Translations under genes and position numbers: made by a program
Source of the DNA: Linanthus parryae
Taxonomy: Eukaryota; Streptophyta; Magnoliopsida; Ericales; Polemoniaceae
Assembly (NCBI GenBank): GCA_023055425.1
Contig: JALGPY010000010.1
Span: forward strand, 50,838,165 to 50,902,164
DNA length: 64,000 nt
Reading direction: 5' to 3'
Notes under the pieces: generated by a model
The model's input: only the letters and a program-made list of their open reading frames with translations
Database searches by the model: none
What the model was told of the DNA's origin: nothing
Part shown: positions 22,760 through 35,215 of the stretch, piece after piece
Position numbering within the stretch: position 1 is the first letter of the stretch
Layout of the letters: the number at the start of each line of letters is the position of its first letter

Positions 22760-23185
22760 TTAGGCTTGTTTTTCGTGCCTAGTTATGCGTTCCCGAATCA
22801 GATAAAAAATTCGAGTTTTTGAAATTTCATAATCTGTTAGTGAAACCTACATGGTTAGATAGGGTTTTTCACAAGGATTCCAGAAATATAAATTTTGTAA
22901 TTTTTGGACGAACAGAGAATTAGTTATGAATTTTCTAAGATTCGAAACAGTATAAATCTGGACTGATTAATCTGAGCAGTAAAAAGATTTTTTCAAAACA
23001 TGTTAAAATTGGGTTTTGAACACATAATCTTGATCTACGTGAAACGACGATTCCAACGATGTAAAGATCGCCGGAAACGGAGGCCGGGAAGGCGGCGCGT
23101 GGGCCTCACGCGCCACCGACGCCGCCTCCACGCGCGGCCACGCGCCGCCACGTGCCGCACGCGCCAAGGGGCTGGCGGCGGCTGC

Positions 23186-23381
23186 TGACGTGGCCCTAGG
23201 GCTGACGTGGCAGCTGACGTGGCGGTGCCACGTCAGCAATTGCTGACGTGGCAGATGACGTGGCAGCCACGCGGGCTGCTGACGTGGCATGGTGACGTGG
23301 AGGGTGACGTGGCTGCTGACGTCAGCACATGGCTGACGTGGCATGCCACGTGGCAGCTGACGTGGCACGCGGCCGACGTCA
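23186..23381 (+). repeat. Array of ACGT-core motifs (TGACGTGG) in the copia leader
   Basis: Ten TGACGTGG copies start at 23186, 23203, 23215, 23244, 23256, 23280, 23293, 23305, 23334 and 23358. One inverted copy is at 23228, plus TGACGTCA at 23317, CCACGTGG at 23346 and CGACGTCA at 23374. That is 14 ACGT cores in ~196 bases, in an otherwise A/T-rich element. TGACGTGG and CCACGTGG are known plant bZIP-type binding cores. The minus-strand open frame over it is a by-product of the repeat. Confidence 0.9.
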
Positions 23382-25379
23382 GCGCGTGACGGAGGCGGAC
23401 TCGCCCACGCGCGGCGGCGCGTGTGGGCGCGTGAGCCCTCCTCCGGCCATTATTTTTCGCCAAATTTTTTTCTATATGCTCAGAATTAAATTTCCTATTT
23501 TCTGGGATTTTTTCATAATTTTTGGAAAAATAGAAAATTTTATTATTTTCCAGATTAATTAATTAGTGTTTAGCACACTTCCCGAGGCAGTTAGACGTCC
23601 TTAAACACACTGTTTTGAGCCCAAATTTTTTCTGGAGACTTAGGAAATTTTTCCCTACCTTATGAGATAGGAGGTGAGATCCTAGGTAGTTGGGAGCAAT
23701 TTTCGATCTTATTAGTTGATTGATTTATTGCTTATTAATTTCCAGTAATTATTCTTTAATTCTGGAAATTTCCAGAAAATTCCAGTATGTTTATTTTATT
23801 ATTATACATACTGTTGTGGGTTGAATGGATGTGTTTGATGCATGGATGTGGTTTAGATGGTTTTATATTTGGTTTTGGTTTTAAATATGTAATCAATTAA
23901 AATACGGCCTGCGTGTCGTGCCTCTCTACATACTCTATTGTCTTCTCTTCTCATCTAAATCGCCTATTAGAGGTTACTTCTTAGAAATAAGATATTTAGT
24001 GAAGATTGAAGAATAGAAGCTTCAAGAGAGGTGGCCAAACCAAAAGCTATGGCGCGAGGTGCATGGAGCAAAGAGACGAACAGGGAAGCTTCTAGGAGCA
24101 CTCGAGATGAGGCGAGATCCATGAGGCGAGAAGTTCAAGACTTGCTCAAGACGTACTCTCAATAGTGGGAGTGCACTTTAGGGCCACATCCATTGCATAT
24201 TTATTTATGCTTATGCTTGTTTTACGTTATAACTGCGTGTGATTGGATATATATGTATAACCTCGCATGCTAAGGAACTAAAACAAAAGAGCTCACATGG
24301 TTATGCATGATTGAAACTAATGGGGAATCATAAGTGATGATATTTGATTCCTAGAATTGCTGCTAGGTTTTGGTGGAGTCCTTATGATGAACTATGAAAT
24401 TTTAATCATGTATCATGTTATTTCGGAGCTAAATAAATGCTAGTATTAATTTCCTATGCAATGTCTCAAGATCAATTGTGTCTAAAACAAAACTGTAAAG
24501 GCTAAAATGATGACAATAAACGATATGTCAAGTCATCGTACTATGTAACCAAATCGTTGAACATACTTTGTCAAAACACCTACAAGTATGGTCGAACCTG
24601 TGATGAATAGTTGTCACAGCAGCACATGAACATTATCTTTAGGCTAACCAATAAGTGGGAGGCAGTCAAGATAAATGTCATAGAGCGTGCTATGCCAAGG
24701 TGGGGAAATGACCTCATCAGCATGTTCAAGACCACTTTGAGATTCAAAGATTGTAGGAATGGGCCAAAGAAGAATCTTGGATCCACCTTAGCCATTTGCC
24801 TCATTAAAAAAAAAAAATTGTGAGTAATGACTCATAAATCCCACCTTAAACTATCGTGTTTAAGTTGTCCGATTAGCAATTTTGTTGCTATCTCTGCCAC
24901 GTTTCATGAAAATGCCATGGAAACGTTATATGACACACTTTGAAAGTGTCAGGATGTTTGGATGAGACCAAACATCACTCCGTTCTAGGATCTAAGCAAT
25001 ATATGATTGCTAAGTATACTAGTTCAGCATACTTTTGAAGTCTAAGCAATATATGATTGCTAAAGGCTATGGATGAAGTATGATCGGCAGATTTAGTCCC
25101 TACTCCGGTATTAGGACCGTGAGGAACAGGTGGGGCAAGGATAAGGGAATGAGGGCAAAATATTGGTACATGACCAATAGCCCAAGACAGGCAAATGCAA
25201 AGGAGGAAAAGGATGTTTCCCTAAGACTAGAAGGCCAGACCTGGTACTAACTTCTCGTCTAAGGATCCATGAGATTATCTTTGATGGAGTAGCCACCAAA
25301 ATTTGTTTTGGTCACAGTTTTACTTTGGAATTGGTCATGTTATGAATGGTTATGCACTCTTAATTTCTAGCATGAATAA

Positions 25380-28150
25380 CGCCTCAGGATCTTTGGATAT
25401 CAACTCTAGAGTTGTGCCTTATGATTCTGATATGTGGCACGCTAGATTGTGACACACTACATCAGGAAAGGATGTTCAGGCTAGCTAAGGTAGGCCTGCT
25501 TGGAATATGACCAAGGTACCCTTACCTGTGTGTGACTCTTGCCTTACACGAAAGGCGAAAGGCAGACCATCCGGTAAAGCAGTAAGGATTATTGAGTCTT
25601 TACATATTATTCATTCTGTTATTGTGACCCATTAAAAGTTAATAGCTAAAAACATGGTGCTTACTGATCCATCACATTCGTAGATTATTGTACGCATCTC
25701 AACTATGTGTGCTTGGGCCACATAAGTCTGAGGCACAAGTGTGCTTGAGACAGGTATCTACAAAAGGTAGAAAACCGTCTGGACAAAAGGATATGTCCTT
25801 AGCCAGAATGAGACTGCGAGTATCTATCTTAGCAAGAGCTATGTGATGGAGAGTAGTTAGGCAGTTGGCTATTCCCATGCCCTGCAGCAGATTGCTGTGG
25901 CGGATAGGAGGAATAGGATACAGCCTGAGATGGTTCGATGTATGATAGTACGTGCAAAGTATAAGTTCCCTATCTTGAGGAGACGCTTTGTTAAACGTCT
26001 GTCGATTTACTCAACCAAGGACCCACCAAGTCTGTAGCCACTACGCCCTACGAGATGTGGACCAAAAGGCAACCTGTATGAGGTCACCTTAGGCCATAGG
26101 GATCGGCAGCTTATGAGCTAACTAAATTTTCCCAAGTCAGGAAGAAGCTCGTGGAGATGGTATTCTCTACGAGTTAGAGGAACCACTAGATGACACTCAA
26201 TTCACCACTACTCAAGAGGAATTTGTTCCTATGTATCTTGAGAACAGTGGGAGTGCCTTACCTAGTGAGCAGCCTATCGTACATGACGATAATGCTGAAG
26301 AAGAATCCTCTTTGCGTAGGAACGCTCTTTGGAGCGTACCCCGTCGACGATTTGACATCGAAGGGGAAGACATAATAGTCACCACGCAAGATGATGATGA
26401 ACCTAGGATATTTACCCAGGATATTTCATCGCCTGACAAGAAGGAATTTAGACCCTAGATGGAAGGAATGTATCTTCATGGAGAAACATATCTTCCCATA
26501 CTATTCGGAGTACTCTAGGGGGTTGCGTATTCGAAACGCAACAGCTGATTAGTAGTATAACGCAAATGGATTCACAAGATATATGTTTTCTCTTAGGAGA
26601 TTTCCATAATTAAGGGAATGTTCGTAGAGATGATGATCTCCGCGAGCATGGAGGAACCGCTAGAAAATACCCTGTTCCTTAGTCCATTATGAGGAATTAG
26701 TCCCTCAAGGATCTTTTGGACAGTGGGAGTGACTTTCTAAGCGAGGTGCCCATCCATAGGGGTGAGAGCAAATTATGATCCTCCTATAAAAAGGAATTGC
26801 TCATAGGAGCATATCCCATCGACTGTTTGAGATCGAAGGGATGATCTTAAGGATCACCTTGCATAATCGATAGGATAGAATACTATGCCTTATCGTTCCC
26901 TAATTATGAATAATGAAAGCTAACCTATACAGGAAAAGTTAGAGTCCATAAGGGACCAACCAAGTTTAAGGCTAGGTTGACTTTTCCGACTGGATATTAG
27001 ACTATTGGAAATGGATGTATTTCCAAGGTCAGTCAGAGTGACACAGACGGAAGCATACTAAGGCATACGACTTGCAGAGATATCAGTGATAGTTGTGATG
27101 ATGGAAATAAGGCTCCATTCTCGATAAACGTGACGACTGAATTTCTCGATAGAGAAATCAGAGAGGTGATATGTATGACTCGACCACAGGGTTTCGAGAT
27201 GTATGATCAAATTCACATATAGGTGCAAGCTAATTAAGCCTATGTATGATCTTAATTAGTCCTCTAAGTCAGCAGTATTTTATCAATGGATGAAAACCGC
27301 TGCAAATCACTCTCGGTCGTAGAGAGTAGATGAACACGTCACTTATTATCGATGACACACTATCTCCAGGAGAGTCTAAGGACTATTTCACATCCACTAT
27401 AGGGTGGTTATCCTTTCGATTTGTGACAAAGGATATTAGTAGGGCGAGATGCACTCTCGTTCGTTCAAAAGGACTTCTTATATTGACGCATAAGGCGGAC
27501 AACAAGAAGATACTCTGAACGATTCCATGTAATGGACCCAATGCCATGTGATACTCCTATAACTCGCTGCAGGATTTCACGAGCCTGAATATGTGCCCTA
27601 GAAGACACCATACAAGATTGACCAAATGACCAAAGTGCCCGATGCAGTGTGAGTCTGCTATATACTATGGTATATACTGAGACCCCACAAACCTGATGCA
27701 ATCGGAAGAGTGGATTTCAGGAAATCTAACTTAAGACAATAGATTGCAACCAAAGGGATACTCTGTACGAAGGATCACGTGTTATAACTATCGGAGATGA
27801 TGCTTCGACTAGCCAGCTATGCATGCTGACTAGGGTGGGGACCTAGATACACGTAGATCCGACTCAGGCTATAGTCCATGCTAGATGACATCGCATGGAA
27901 CAGCAGCATAAATGTTGCACAATCGTATTAGACCGCTCCATCGATCATGGAAGCGAAGCACGATTGCCTGTTCTGTCACCGGACAGAAATATGTTTGGAT
28001 AAGAAGGTTTCTGATAAGCTTATGGGCTGTCAACCAACCTATAGTGCTAGCTTACGGCTACGGTACTTTAATAAGGCCAAACATATAGAAAGAGGTACTG
28101 GTTTCACAAAATGTGAAATAACTACCTAAAGAGTAATCTTGGAGTAGATC
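25380..28150 (+). pseudogene. Degenerate copia pol
   Basis: Recognisable pieces in order: GAG-pre-integrase (MWHARL, a stop, then VPLPVCDSCLTRKAK, about 25435-25570); the integrase tail SVATTPYEMWTKRQP (about 26030-26070, through stops); the linker PSEQPIVHDDNAEEES and SVPRRRFDIEG (26262-26363); the early RT-region wording FLDREIREVICMTRPQGF (about 27140-27195); and an RNase H end KHIERGTGF (about 28077-28103). Every piece is interrupted by stops or shifts, and gag is barely traceable. The lineage looks Tork/TAR-like, but I cannot fix it. Confidence 0.75.
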
Positions 28151-28159
28151 GACTACGGG

Positions 28160-29435
28160 CCAATAATGTAGGCACCTCCCATTCCTAAACCACATAAGAG
28201 TCGTCTTTGTGGATTGCTTTAGAAAATTGGGACTCGGTAGTCGATCACTAGCGATGTGATTGACGAGCATATGAGACATTGATAATTGGATTTTAATTGG
28301 ATCTGTTATGCTACATGTTGTTTACATATCCTGCACTAGCATAGAACATGTCGCGCGGACACTAGGTTGACTCTCTCACACGAGCAACCGCCTTTACAAC
28401 ATCCTGGATTGTCTAGGTGAGTAGGAGATGAGACAGAATCCCGACAAGCGCTAGAAGCCTATGATATGATGACTCCTGTCATATGAGGCGCATGGCCTAT
28501 GACAAGAGCTGGACATCAATCAATAGTGCAAGACCCTGTCAGACGGATTCATTTGTCGCATTGGAATAAGTTCCAAGGTGAGATTGGATTATGGCCATTC
28601 GAGCATGGTTACTACCCCGAACCATGTATAGTCTGCGTAAAGAAAGCCAGATGAGAGAACTGATTTCGATTGCATATGTGCAACACTCAGTACTCGGGTT
28701 AATAGTCATATGGGCTGTTGGACTTACATCTGTATAGTGGTCCCTATGGGATAGGACATGTGCTCTGATAGAGTCCAAACACTATGGCGCACATCTTATG
28801 AGATAACGCGTGCTTATGAGTGACATGAGGTGGCGAGTAGAACTAGTCCCTGAGTTTCCTCGCCGTGTGAGCCTCGTCGATCATATAAGAATGATTGACA
28901 CTGTATACCCTTAATACTTTCATCCATGTCGGGGAGAGACGGTTCGGTGGTGCTACTTTAGCGTGACACCTCACGGCTATGAATGATTCGGCCTACCAGG
29001 ACATTGCTAGGAAAGCAGCTGACTCCGAATCAAAGCGACAATGGATAGAAAGGAAGATTCTAATTGCATCGCTCTTTATCATATTCATTGGGCCCACCTA
29101 CAAGATCTTATGGGATCATGCAGGATATGAATATAATAAAGGAGATATAGACTCATTGATGCACGACCTTCGGGACAAGGTAGGTGCTCATGGTCTATGA
29201 GATGGCAATAGACAGAATCTGGGGAATACGAGAGATATATATATGTATTGCATTATTTCTTAAAGGGTTGAGTGCGCCTGCTGCTAGCTCGTCTCGTATG
29301 AGTTTAGAGTATGGATCTCCCGAAATGCAGGTTCTCTCACAGTCACACACCAAGGCCACATAACACTTTGGCAGATGATAATAGTTGGAGATTGAGGGAG
29401 ACTAGAACTACTGTATTTGTGCAACCCCACTGTGC
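28160..29435 (+). other. Copia element, 3' internal region without recognised coding
   Basis: Between the RNase H remnant and the purine tract there is ~1.3 kb without a recognised domain. A 73-codon frame (28979-29200, starting MNDSAYQDIARKAADSESKR) includes a hydrophobic stretch (ILIASLFIIFIGP). I cannot assign it; it may be chance. Confidence 0.4.
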
Positions 29436-29436
29436 G

Positions 29437-29891
29437 AGTGGGAGATGTTAGCATTATGTGCGCCCATGTGGGGTGCACAGTGCAATTAACCTAAACTTAT
29501 GGGTTTAGGTGAGACAAGCTCAAACCTTATGGGGTTAGTAGCAAGGACAAACCCTAGGGGGTTATGTTGCAATAGGCTATAAGTCTGTCTATATAAGGAG
29601 ACAACCTCCTATTATTTTATACACAATACTGTAGAGATCATGTGCTGATCATAATACAGTAAACCCTAGACTCTCTCTTCAACTAGCCTCCATCGCGTGG
29701 AACTTGGTGTGGATCAGAGCTCTCGTCCTAGTGATTCGAGCCAGATTGTGGGAGCAAGAAGATCACGTGAAAGCAAGCACCCTACGATCATCCGTTGCGC
29801 TTAGGAGCTAAGGAAGACAAGGTAAACACATGAATATTCCGCTTTAGTTCATGTTGTAGATCTGAATATGTTAGATCAAGTACGTCCTTCA
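29437..29891 (+). repeat. Polypurine tract and 3' LTR of the copia element
   Basis: AGTGGGAGA (29437-29445) directly precedes the 3' LTR (29446-29891), which has the same ends as the 5' LTR. GAAGC (29892-29896) follows as the right-hand target duplication. Confidence 0.93.
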
Positions 29892-29896
29892 GAAGC

Positions 29897-30618
29897 TAAT
29901 CTATTAAACTAAATTTGTTGTTCAGGAACTCAGATGCTTTAAGTTCTTGTAGTTGGGTTCTCATTCATTTCAAGGTGATAGGGTTCTGTTCAATGGCTTG
30001 ATAGTGTGTATCATCAAAAATATATTCCCAGAAACACACACAGATATGAATGAGCAACAAGGCATATTGAAAGAACAAGGAAACAAGACATGAATAGACA
30101 AAGGGGGCAGAGGAGGTACCAGAGAGAGAGGAGCGGTTTAAGAGGATGTTGATAGCCAGTGAACTGAGCTAGGGTTTTACAACTCCGGTCACATCGCTTC
30201 TTCGCTGACTGGAAAGGATCAGAGATGTTGATAGCGACGCCAAATTATTTGAAGCCCAGATCAGATTATTTCCGGTAAGGATCACATCACTTCTTCGCTG
30301 ACGGGAGGTAATAGTAGTGATGACGATGGTGATGATACAAAAATTGGGGGTGTGGAGCTATTGACTTCATTTTTGGGTAAAACACATAATTAATCGGAAG
30401 TTAGTACCACTCCCGTCTGTCCTCTTTGTTTGAAATGGCGATGCGGGGAATAAGAAAAATGCGTTTTGGACTAAAATATCCATAACACAGTCACATGCCA
30501 TTTACTCTCTCCTAAAGGCAAGACCACCACAACCTCTCAGCAAACAGCCAGACCACCACCACCACCACCACCACCACCACCACCACCACCACCACCACCA
30601 CCAAAACCCACATAAACA
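29897..30618. other. Non-coding DNA with a (CAC)n microsatellite
   Basis: No gene recognised. A GATGTTGATAGC and CTTCTTCGCTGAC pair recurs near 30150-30235 and 30285-30305. A run of CAC/CCA units spans about 30553-30602, just before the Helitron. Confidence 0.6.
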
Positions 30619-33600
30619 TCTATATCTATATAAAAGCAAAGCTATGAGAGAGGTTCATCCTCCTTATGCCACATAGGATTTGAGAAAAAATATAAATGTG
30701 GCATGTGTCATCTTACGTGGCATATTGACCAATCAAATTTTGCCAACTCAAGTTTCATTGACATGTAAGAAACATAAGAGCCAATCAAATGCTGCCAACT
30801 TAATTTTAGTGACATGTAAGACATAACAATGCCCATTACCCTTAAACTTTTAAGATCTCTATGCATTGATAATGAAAAATGCATTTTGAATTTCACAATG
30901 CATTGGTAATTAAAAAGATGCTAGCAACCTTTATTTTCTATGGCAGATTCAATGAACATTATTTCATATGGAAGAAGATTTTTACAGAACTCTAAGGGCA
31001 GTAAAATATTCCAAAAAAATGTGTTTCGAAACTAATATATAGACATGGGTGAAAAAGACATATTTTAATTATTTTAGTTATAATAATTGTTGTTCTGTTC
31101 ATTAAAAAATATCTAAAGGCATACAAGTATGAAAAATGAAGAATTGAAGTGTTTGATTTTTCTTGAGAGGAGAAATGATGATTTTTGTAGAATGTGACAA
31201 TGTATTTTAAGAATATAAAAAAATACTAAACAAGGGAAACCAAATACACAATAAGGGGAAGTAACAAACAGAATTCAAAACAGTTAGTACATGAACAAGA
31301 TTCTTTTATTTACAACAGGTGCCACAAGCATACAGCATACTTGCAATAAAAGGGTAGCCCTTTTATGCATAATAATGTTTTTCATAAATTCAATTAGTCT
31401 TATTTCATAAAAACTTTTTCCAGTCAACATCTAAAACATGTTAAACAATGCTTCAATTTTTATTAAAAAATTAAAGTTATTTACTCTTAATTTAATGGTT
31501 ATATGAGTACAAAAAATGAACAACTAGAGTTCTTAAAGGGTGCTAAACTAAAGAATGGAAAACAAATGTACGGTAGACTACAGTGAAAATCAAACTCTTA
31601 ATTTTTTTAGTGTGTAGACGATATTTTATATTTATTTCAAGAAAATGACTCAATATGAGCAAACAATCAACAAACAAACATGCAAGTGAAATTCTAACAT
31701 GTAAGTTTTTTTTCCACGATAATTTTCTTACTTTCATTTAATTAAAATGGCTCAAATATAAGAAGATATGCATACCGATTTCTTAGATTGTATGAATATT
31801 TTAACGAACATTCAATTTTTTAATGATCTTAACATGGGAAAAAACATAAAAAGGGGTGGAGAAAATGCAATTTAACTTTTCCTGCATAAGCAGTGTTCTT
31901 ACTCTTCATATAAAAAATAATCAACATGAGCACCAGCATAAAAGACTGTTAGTGAAAACATAACATGTTAATTCTTTTTCATGAAAGTATATTTACTTTT
32001 AATTTTAAAAATATGCTAAGTACAAGCAAGCATAAAAAACTAAATGGTTTAGTTTTTTGATGTGTAACAATTTTCTAAGAAAAATTTGACAACCTACAAA
32101 TATCGGCAAACAAACATATCCAGAGAAGGAGTAAAAATAAAACATTATAATTTATAGTGCAAAATTAATTTACCTCAAGCTATTGTCGACATTTACTTGC
32201 AGGAATTTATGTGTTCCATGTATTTTTATTGGTAGTCATACTGAGCTTATCAATTTATTATTAAAGTATTTTACTATTTTATAAATTTTTTCCGTAGACA
32301 TATTCTTTATTTTTTCTGTTTGCATATTCTTCTCCTTCTTCCTCATCTTTGATCGCAAGACTACATGAGATGCGACCGATACAATGAACACTACGTTTAG
32401 TTTTGAAATATTATTTTAATGTTGTAATAATTTCATATTGTTAGAATTCTATGTTTCAAAGACCACCTCTTGACTTATGTCATGAAACAATTTTGCTCCT
32501 GAAGTTTAATTACTCTCTAAAGTTTTTAAGTTTGATTGCTAAATTACAGAATCCCTTGTAAGTTTAGTTTTAAAATATTTTTTTACTTTTATTATAATTT
32601 CATATTTTTAAAATTCGCTTTTTCAAAGACCACCTCTTGACTTATGTCATGAAAGAATTTTGCTCCTGAAGTTTAGTTACTCTCTAAAGTTTTAAGTTTG
32701 ATTGCTAAATTACATAATCCCTTATAAGTTTAGTTTTGAAATATTGTTTTACTTTTGTAATAATTTCATATTTTTAAAATTCTCTTTTTCATTACTCGCT
32801 AAAGTTTTAAGTTTGATTGCTAGATTACAGAATCCCTTATAAGTTGCTCATTCGTAGTCGATATGATTCACGGGTAAAAAAATAGTAGTAAAATATTTGA
32901 TATATGTACTTATTTATTAAACACCCGTTGTATTTTTTATTTTTTATCCTATTGCACATATATCGATGGAGTAATTTAAAAGTGAACGTGGGTTCAACTG
33001 CTAACACTTATGGAAGTGAATACATTTATTTTTTATTTGTGATGTACTTATTTATTAGGTTACCGTTGTATGTTGATCTTACTTCTTATTGTACATAGGT
33101 CGGTGGAGGAACTTAAAAGTAAACATGAATTTCAGCTGCTGATGCTAATGGAAGAAAATAAAATTTATTTAGTAGTTAATTTCCTTTCTATATTTCTTCT
33201 TATGATTACTATTTTCAGTTTAAGATTTCAATTGTACTATTTTTCCACGAACCTTCATTTTATGCGTCAAAATTGCACTTCCCAATTTAAAGAGTTCCTA
33301 CAATAAACTTATATGCATGAGTAGGATGCCACTTTGTCGTACACCTTCCTGAAATTTTTGGCAAAAAATGTATATCATAAATCAAAATTAAGCTCAAAGG
33401 CTAAGGGATCCACAAAGAACTCGAACTAGATACTGACCATGTTGGTTTACTTTATCTTAGTTCTATGAAGTACTTTACTTACATTGCCCAATTTGAAATA
33501 TTTCATTCTAAACATATATGCGCAAGATCAAGAAGTCGTTCCTTGAAAATTTCCCCAGAAGTTACTCTAAAAAATAGACATGAAAATTAGCATTCACATT

Positions 33601-34088
33601 AAATGAAAAGCCAACGGCAAACGAACGACATATCTGAGAGTATTAGTGATGTTCTAATTTCAGTACAAGGAATAATTTCTTTAAATTGCTTAGTCCGAAA
33701 GATTTACTACATTAATACGTAGGATCGGGATGAGACTACGTGGGTGACCATACCAGAAGTTCCGACCAAGGAGCACATTATAAAGTATTACACCTAAAGA
33801 TAAAAACAACAGATACTCATAGAATCTATGTCCCAATAGAGGTGGATATACAAATTATATATTTCATTGATTGTTCCTAAAAAACACGCTTGATTTTATT
33901 ACGTCACTACTCCCCTTATATAATAAACTAACTTCATTGTGAAATAAAGATTACTTTCGGTTTGTTTTCCATTATAACTATGTAGTTAGATGTATATTGT
34001 CAGGAACTAGAGTCCGTACGTCATCTTTCAAGAAATCTCAGTTATATCAACATACACATCCCGCGCCATGGCGCGGGGTTAAGACTAG
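30619..34088 (+). mobile_element. Non-autonomous Helitron
   Basis: It starts with TCTATATCTATATAAAAGC, a plant Helitron 5' end, right after an A. It ends with CTAG (34085-34088) before a T, matching insertion between A and T with no target duplication. Seven bases before CTAG is a perfect 18-base palindrome CCCGCGCCATGGCGCGGG (34060-34077), the sub-terminal hairpin. The interior is A/T-rich with no Rep/helicase reading, so the element is non-autonomous. Confidence 0.9.
32401..32845 (+). repeat. ~166-bp tandem repeat within the Helitron (about 2.7 units)
   Basis: Units start at 32401, 32568 and 32734, each beginning TTTTGAAATATT or a close variant and including AAGTTTGATTGCTA and AATCCCTT. 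The third unit lacks the internal GACCACCTCTTGACTTATG segment of ~55 bp. Non-coding. Confidence 0.85.
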
Positions 34089-34600
34089 TAAACAATAACA
34101 ATAGATCAAACAATCTCATATCTAAAATCAATTTTTTTATAACATCACATCCAAAAATTAAAAAAACAGAAATTAAAAGGCTATTTATTCAATTTTATTT
34201 ACAGATCCAAACGTCAGATTGAGAAATAGATGAGAAGAAGAAGAAGATCAACGTCGTCCTAGCCTTCCACCACCAGATTGGCGTTGTCGGCCCCTTCTTC
34301 TTCTCCTCAATCGTTCACCGTCGATTTCGCCATCCTCTTTGCCCCCATCATCCATCGCCGCTAACTCACACTATCGTGCCCCTCTCTCTCTTTCATAATT
34401 TTGTCTCTTTGTCCCTCTCTGATGTGTGTTGTGTGGTGTGAGATGAGAGATTAGGATTGAGGTAGAAAAAACTGGGGAGAGGAATAGGTGGTAGGGATGT
34501 GTTCTTTTTGGGATGGTAGTATACTCTTCTTCTTTTATTAAGGTTACCTAAATAGAAAATGGGAACCAAGAGTAGAGATGTCCCAAAAAGGAAATTGGGA
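34089..34600. other. Non-coding DNA with a possible small MITE remnant
   Basis: The DNA is CT-rich near 34220-34420, like a 5' UTR or promoter, with no protein recognised. Near 34505-34600 the complementary stretches CTTTTTGGGATG and TGTCCCAAAAAG, about 80 bp apart, could be the ends of a small inverted-repeat element. I see no clear target duplication. Confidence 0.35.
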
Positions 34601-35215
34601 GCCAGAGCAGTGACAGAGTGGTAAGAACTACCACTTTGTTCCTTTTTCTTTCTATCCATTGCAAATTTGCATGGCAGAAGTTTGTTGATCGCATTAATGT
34701 TATAGTTCATGAAGAACTGACTATAACTATCCGACAACGACGGCAGGATGAGATCAGTAGACAACTCTAGGCCAAATGGGAAGCCTAACCGCTCGAGATT
34801 CTCCATGTATCCATCATACGGAGCACAGGAGGCCCGACTGGGTTCCCCTTTGACAGACTGCACTTGAACAGTGCTTTGGATACTTCATACCACTCATGCA
34901 TCGCCTGCTCTTGGAAGAGCCACTTCAAATGTACGATCATATCGTACGCCTCCATTTTCTCATGTTGCTTATGAAGCTCAGAGTTCATGGTCCAAAGCAT
35001 GAGACAAGTCACATCGTTAGAATCATCCAAAACTTTCCGATGTGCTCTCACGTCAGCTAAAACAACATCCTCAGCTGGTGGGTCGGGAATAGGATTGTCT
35101 AATACGTACATTTTCTTTTTTTGGTTGAGAACAATTCTCAAGTTTTTTTACTAGTCCATAAAATTGGATGCAGACAACTTGTCCTTCTCAAGGACAGACG
35201 ACACGTTTTCTTACG
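34600..35215 (-). pseudogene. Copia gag, main part (element 1)
   Basis: Minus strand: EKDKLSASNFMDW, a stop, then RIVLNQKKKMYVLDNPIPDP, VLDDSNDVTCLMLWTMNSEL and AYDMIVHLKWLFQEQAMHEW. After a frameshift near 34800 it continues MENLERLGFPFGLELSTDLI and LPSLSDSYSQFFMNYN. This is the standard plant copia gag (retrotran-gag-2 type), ordinarily ~250 residues before the CCHC knuckle. The knuckle is absent. It is the capsid-like protein of the copia particle. Confidence 0.85.

Larger units (their letters stand above)
22300..29891 (+). mobile_element. Ty1/copia LTR retrotransposon, complete ends, degenerate coding region
   Basis: The 7592-bp element has 446-bp LTRs (22300-22745, 29446-29891), both TG...CA, a perfect 5-bp target duplication GAAGC on each side, an initiator-Met-type primer-binding site just inside the 5' LTR and a purine tract before the 3' LTR. 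By eye the LTRs differ at two positions, which suggests a recent insertion. Yet pol fragments (about 25380-28150) are full of stops and shifts. The copy was probably mobilised in trans by an active relative. Confidence 0.95.

Noticed and set aside
23003..23368. 121-codon minus-strand open frame rich in His/Arg/Pro
   Set aside because: It is the reverse reading of the GC-rich TGACGTGG array; the repeat composition removes stops. No domain.
30553..30602. (CAC)n run as coding poly-His/Pro or poly-Thr
   Set aside because: Simple microsatellite with no open frame or domain on either side.
34393..34620. Minus-strand extension of the copia gag frame to 34393 as functional protein
   Set aside because: Homology to gag stops near 34600-34690; beyond that the reading is unrelated low-complexity sequence.
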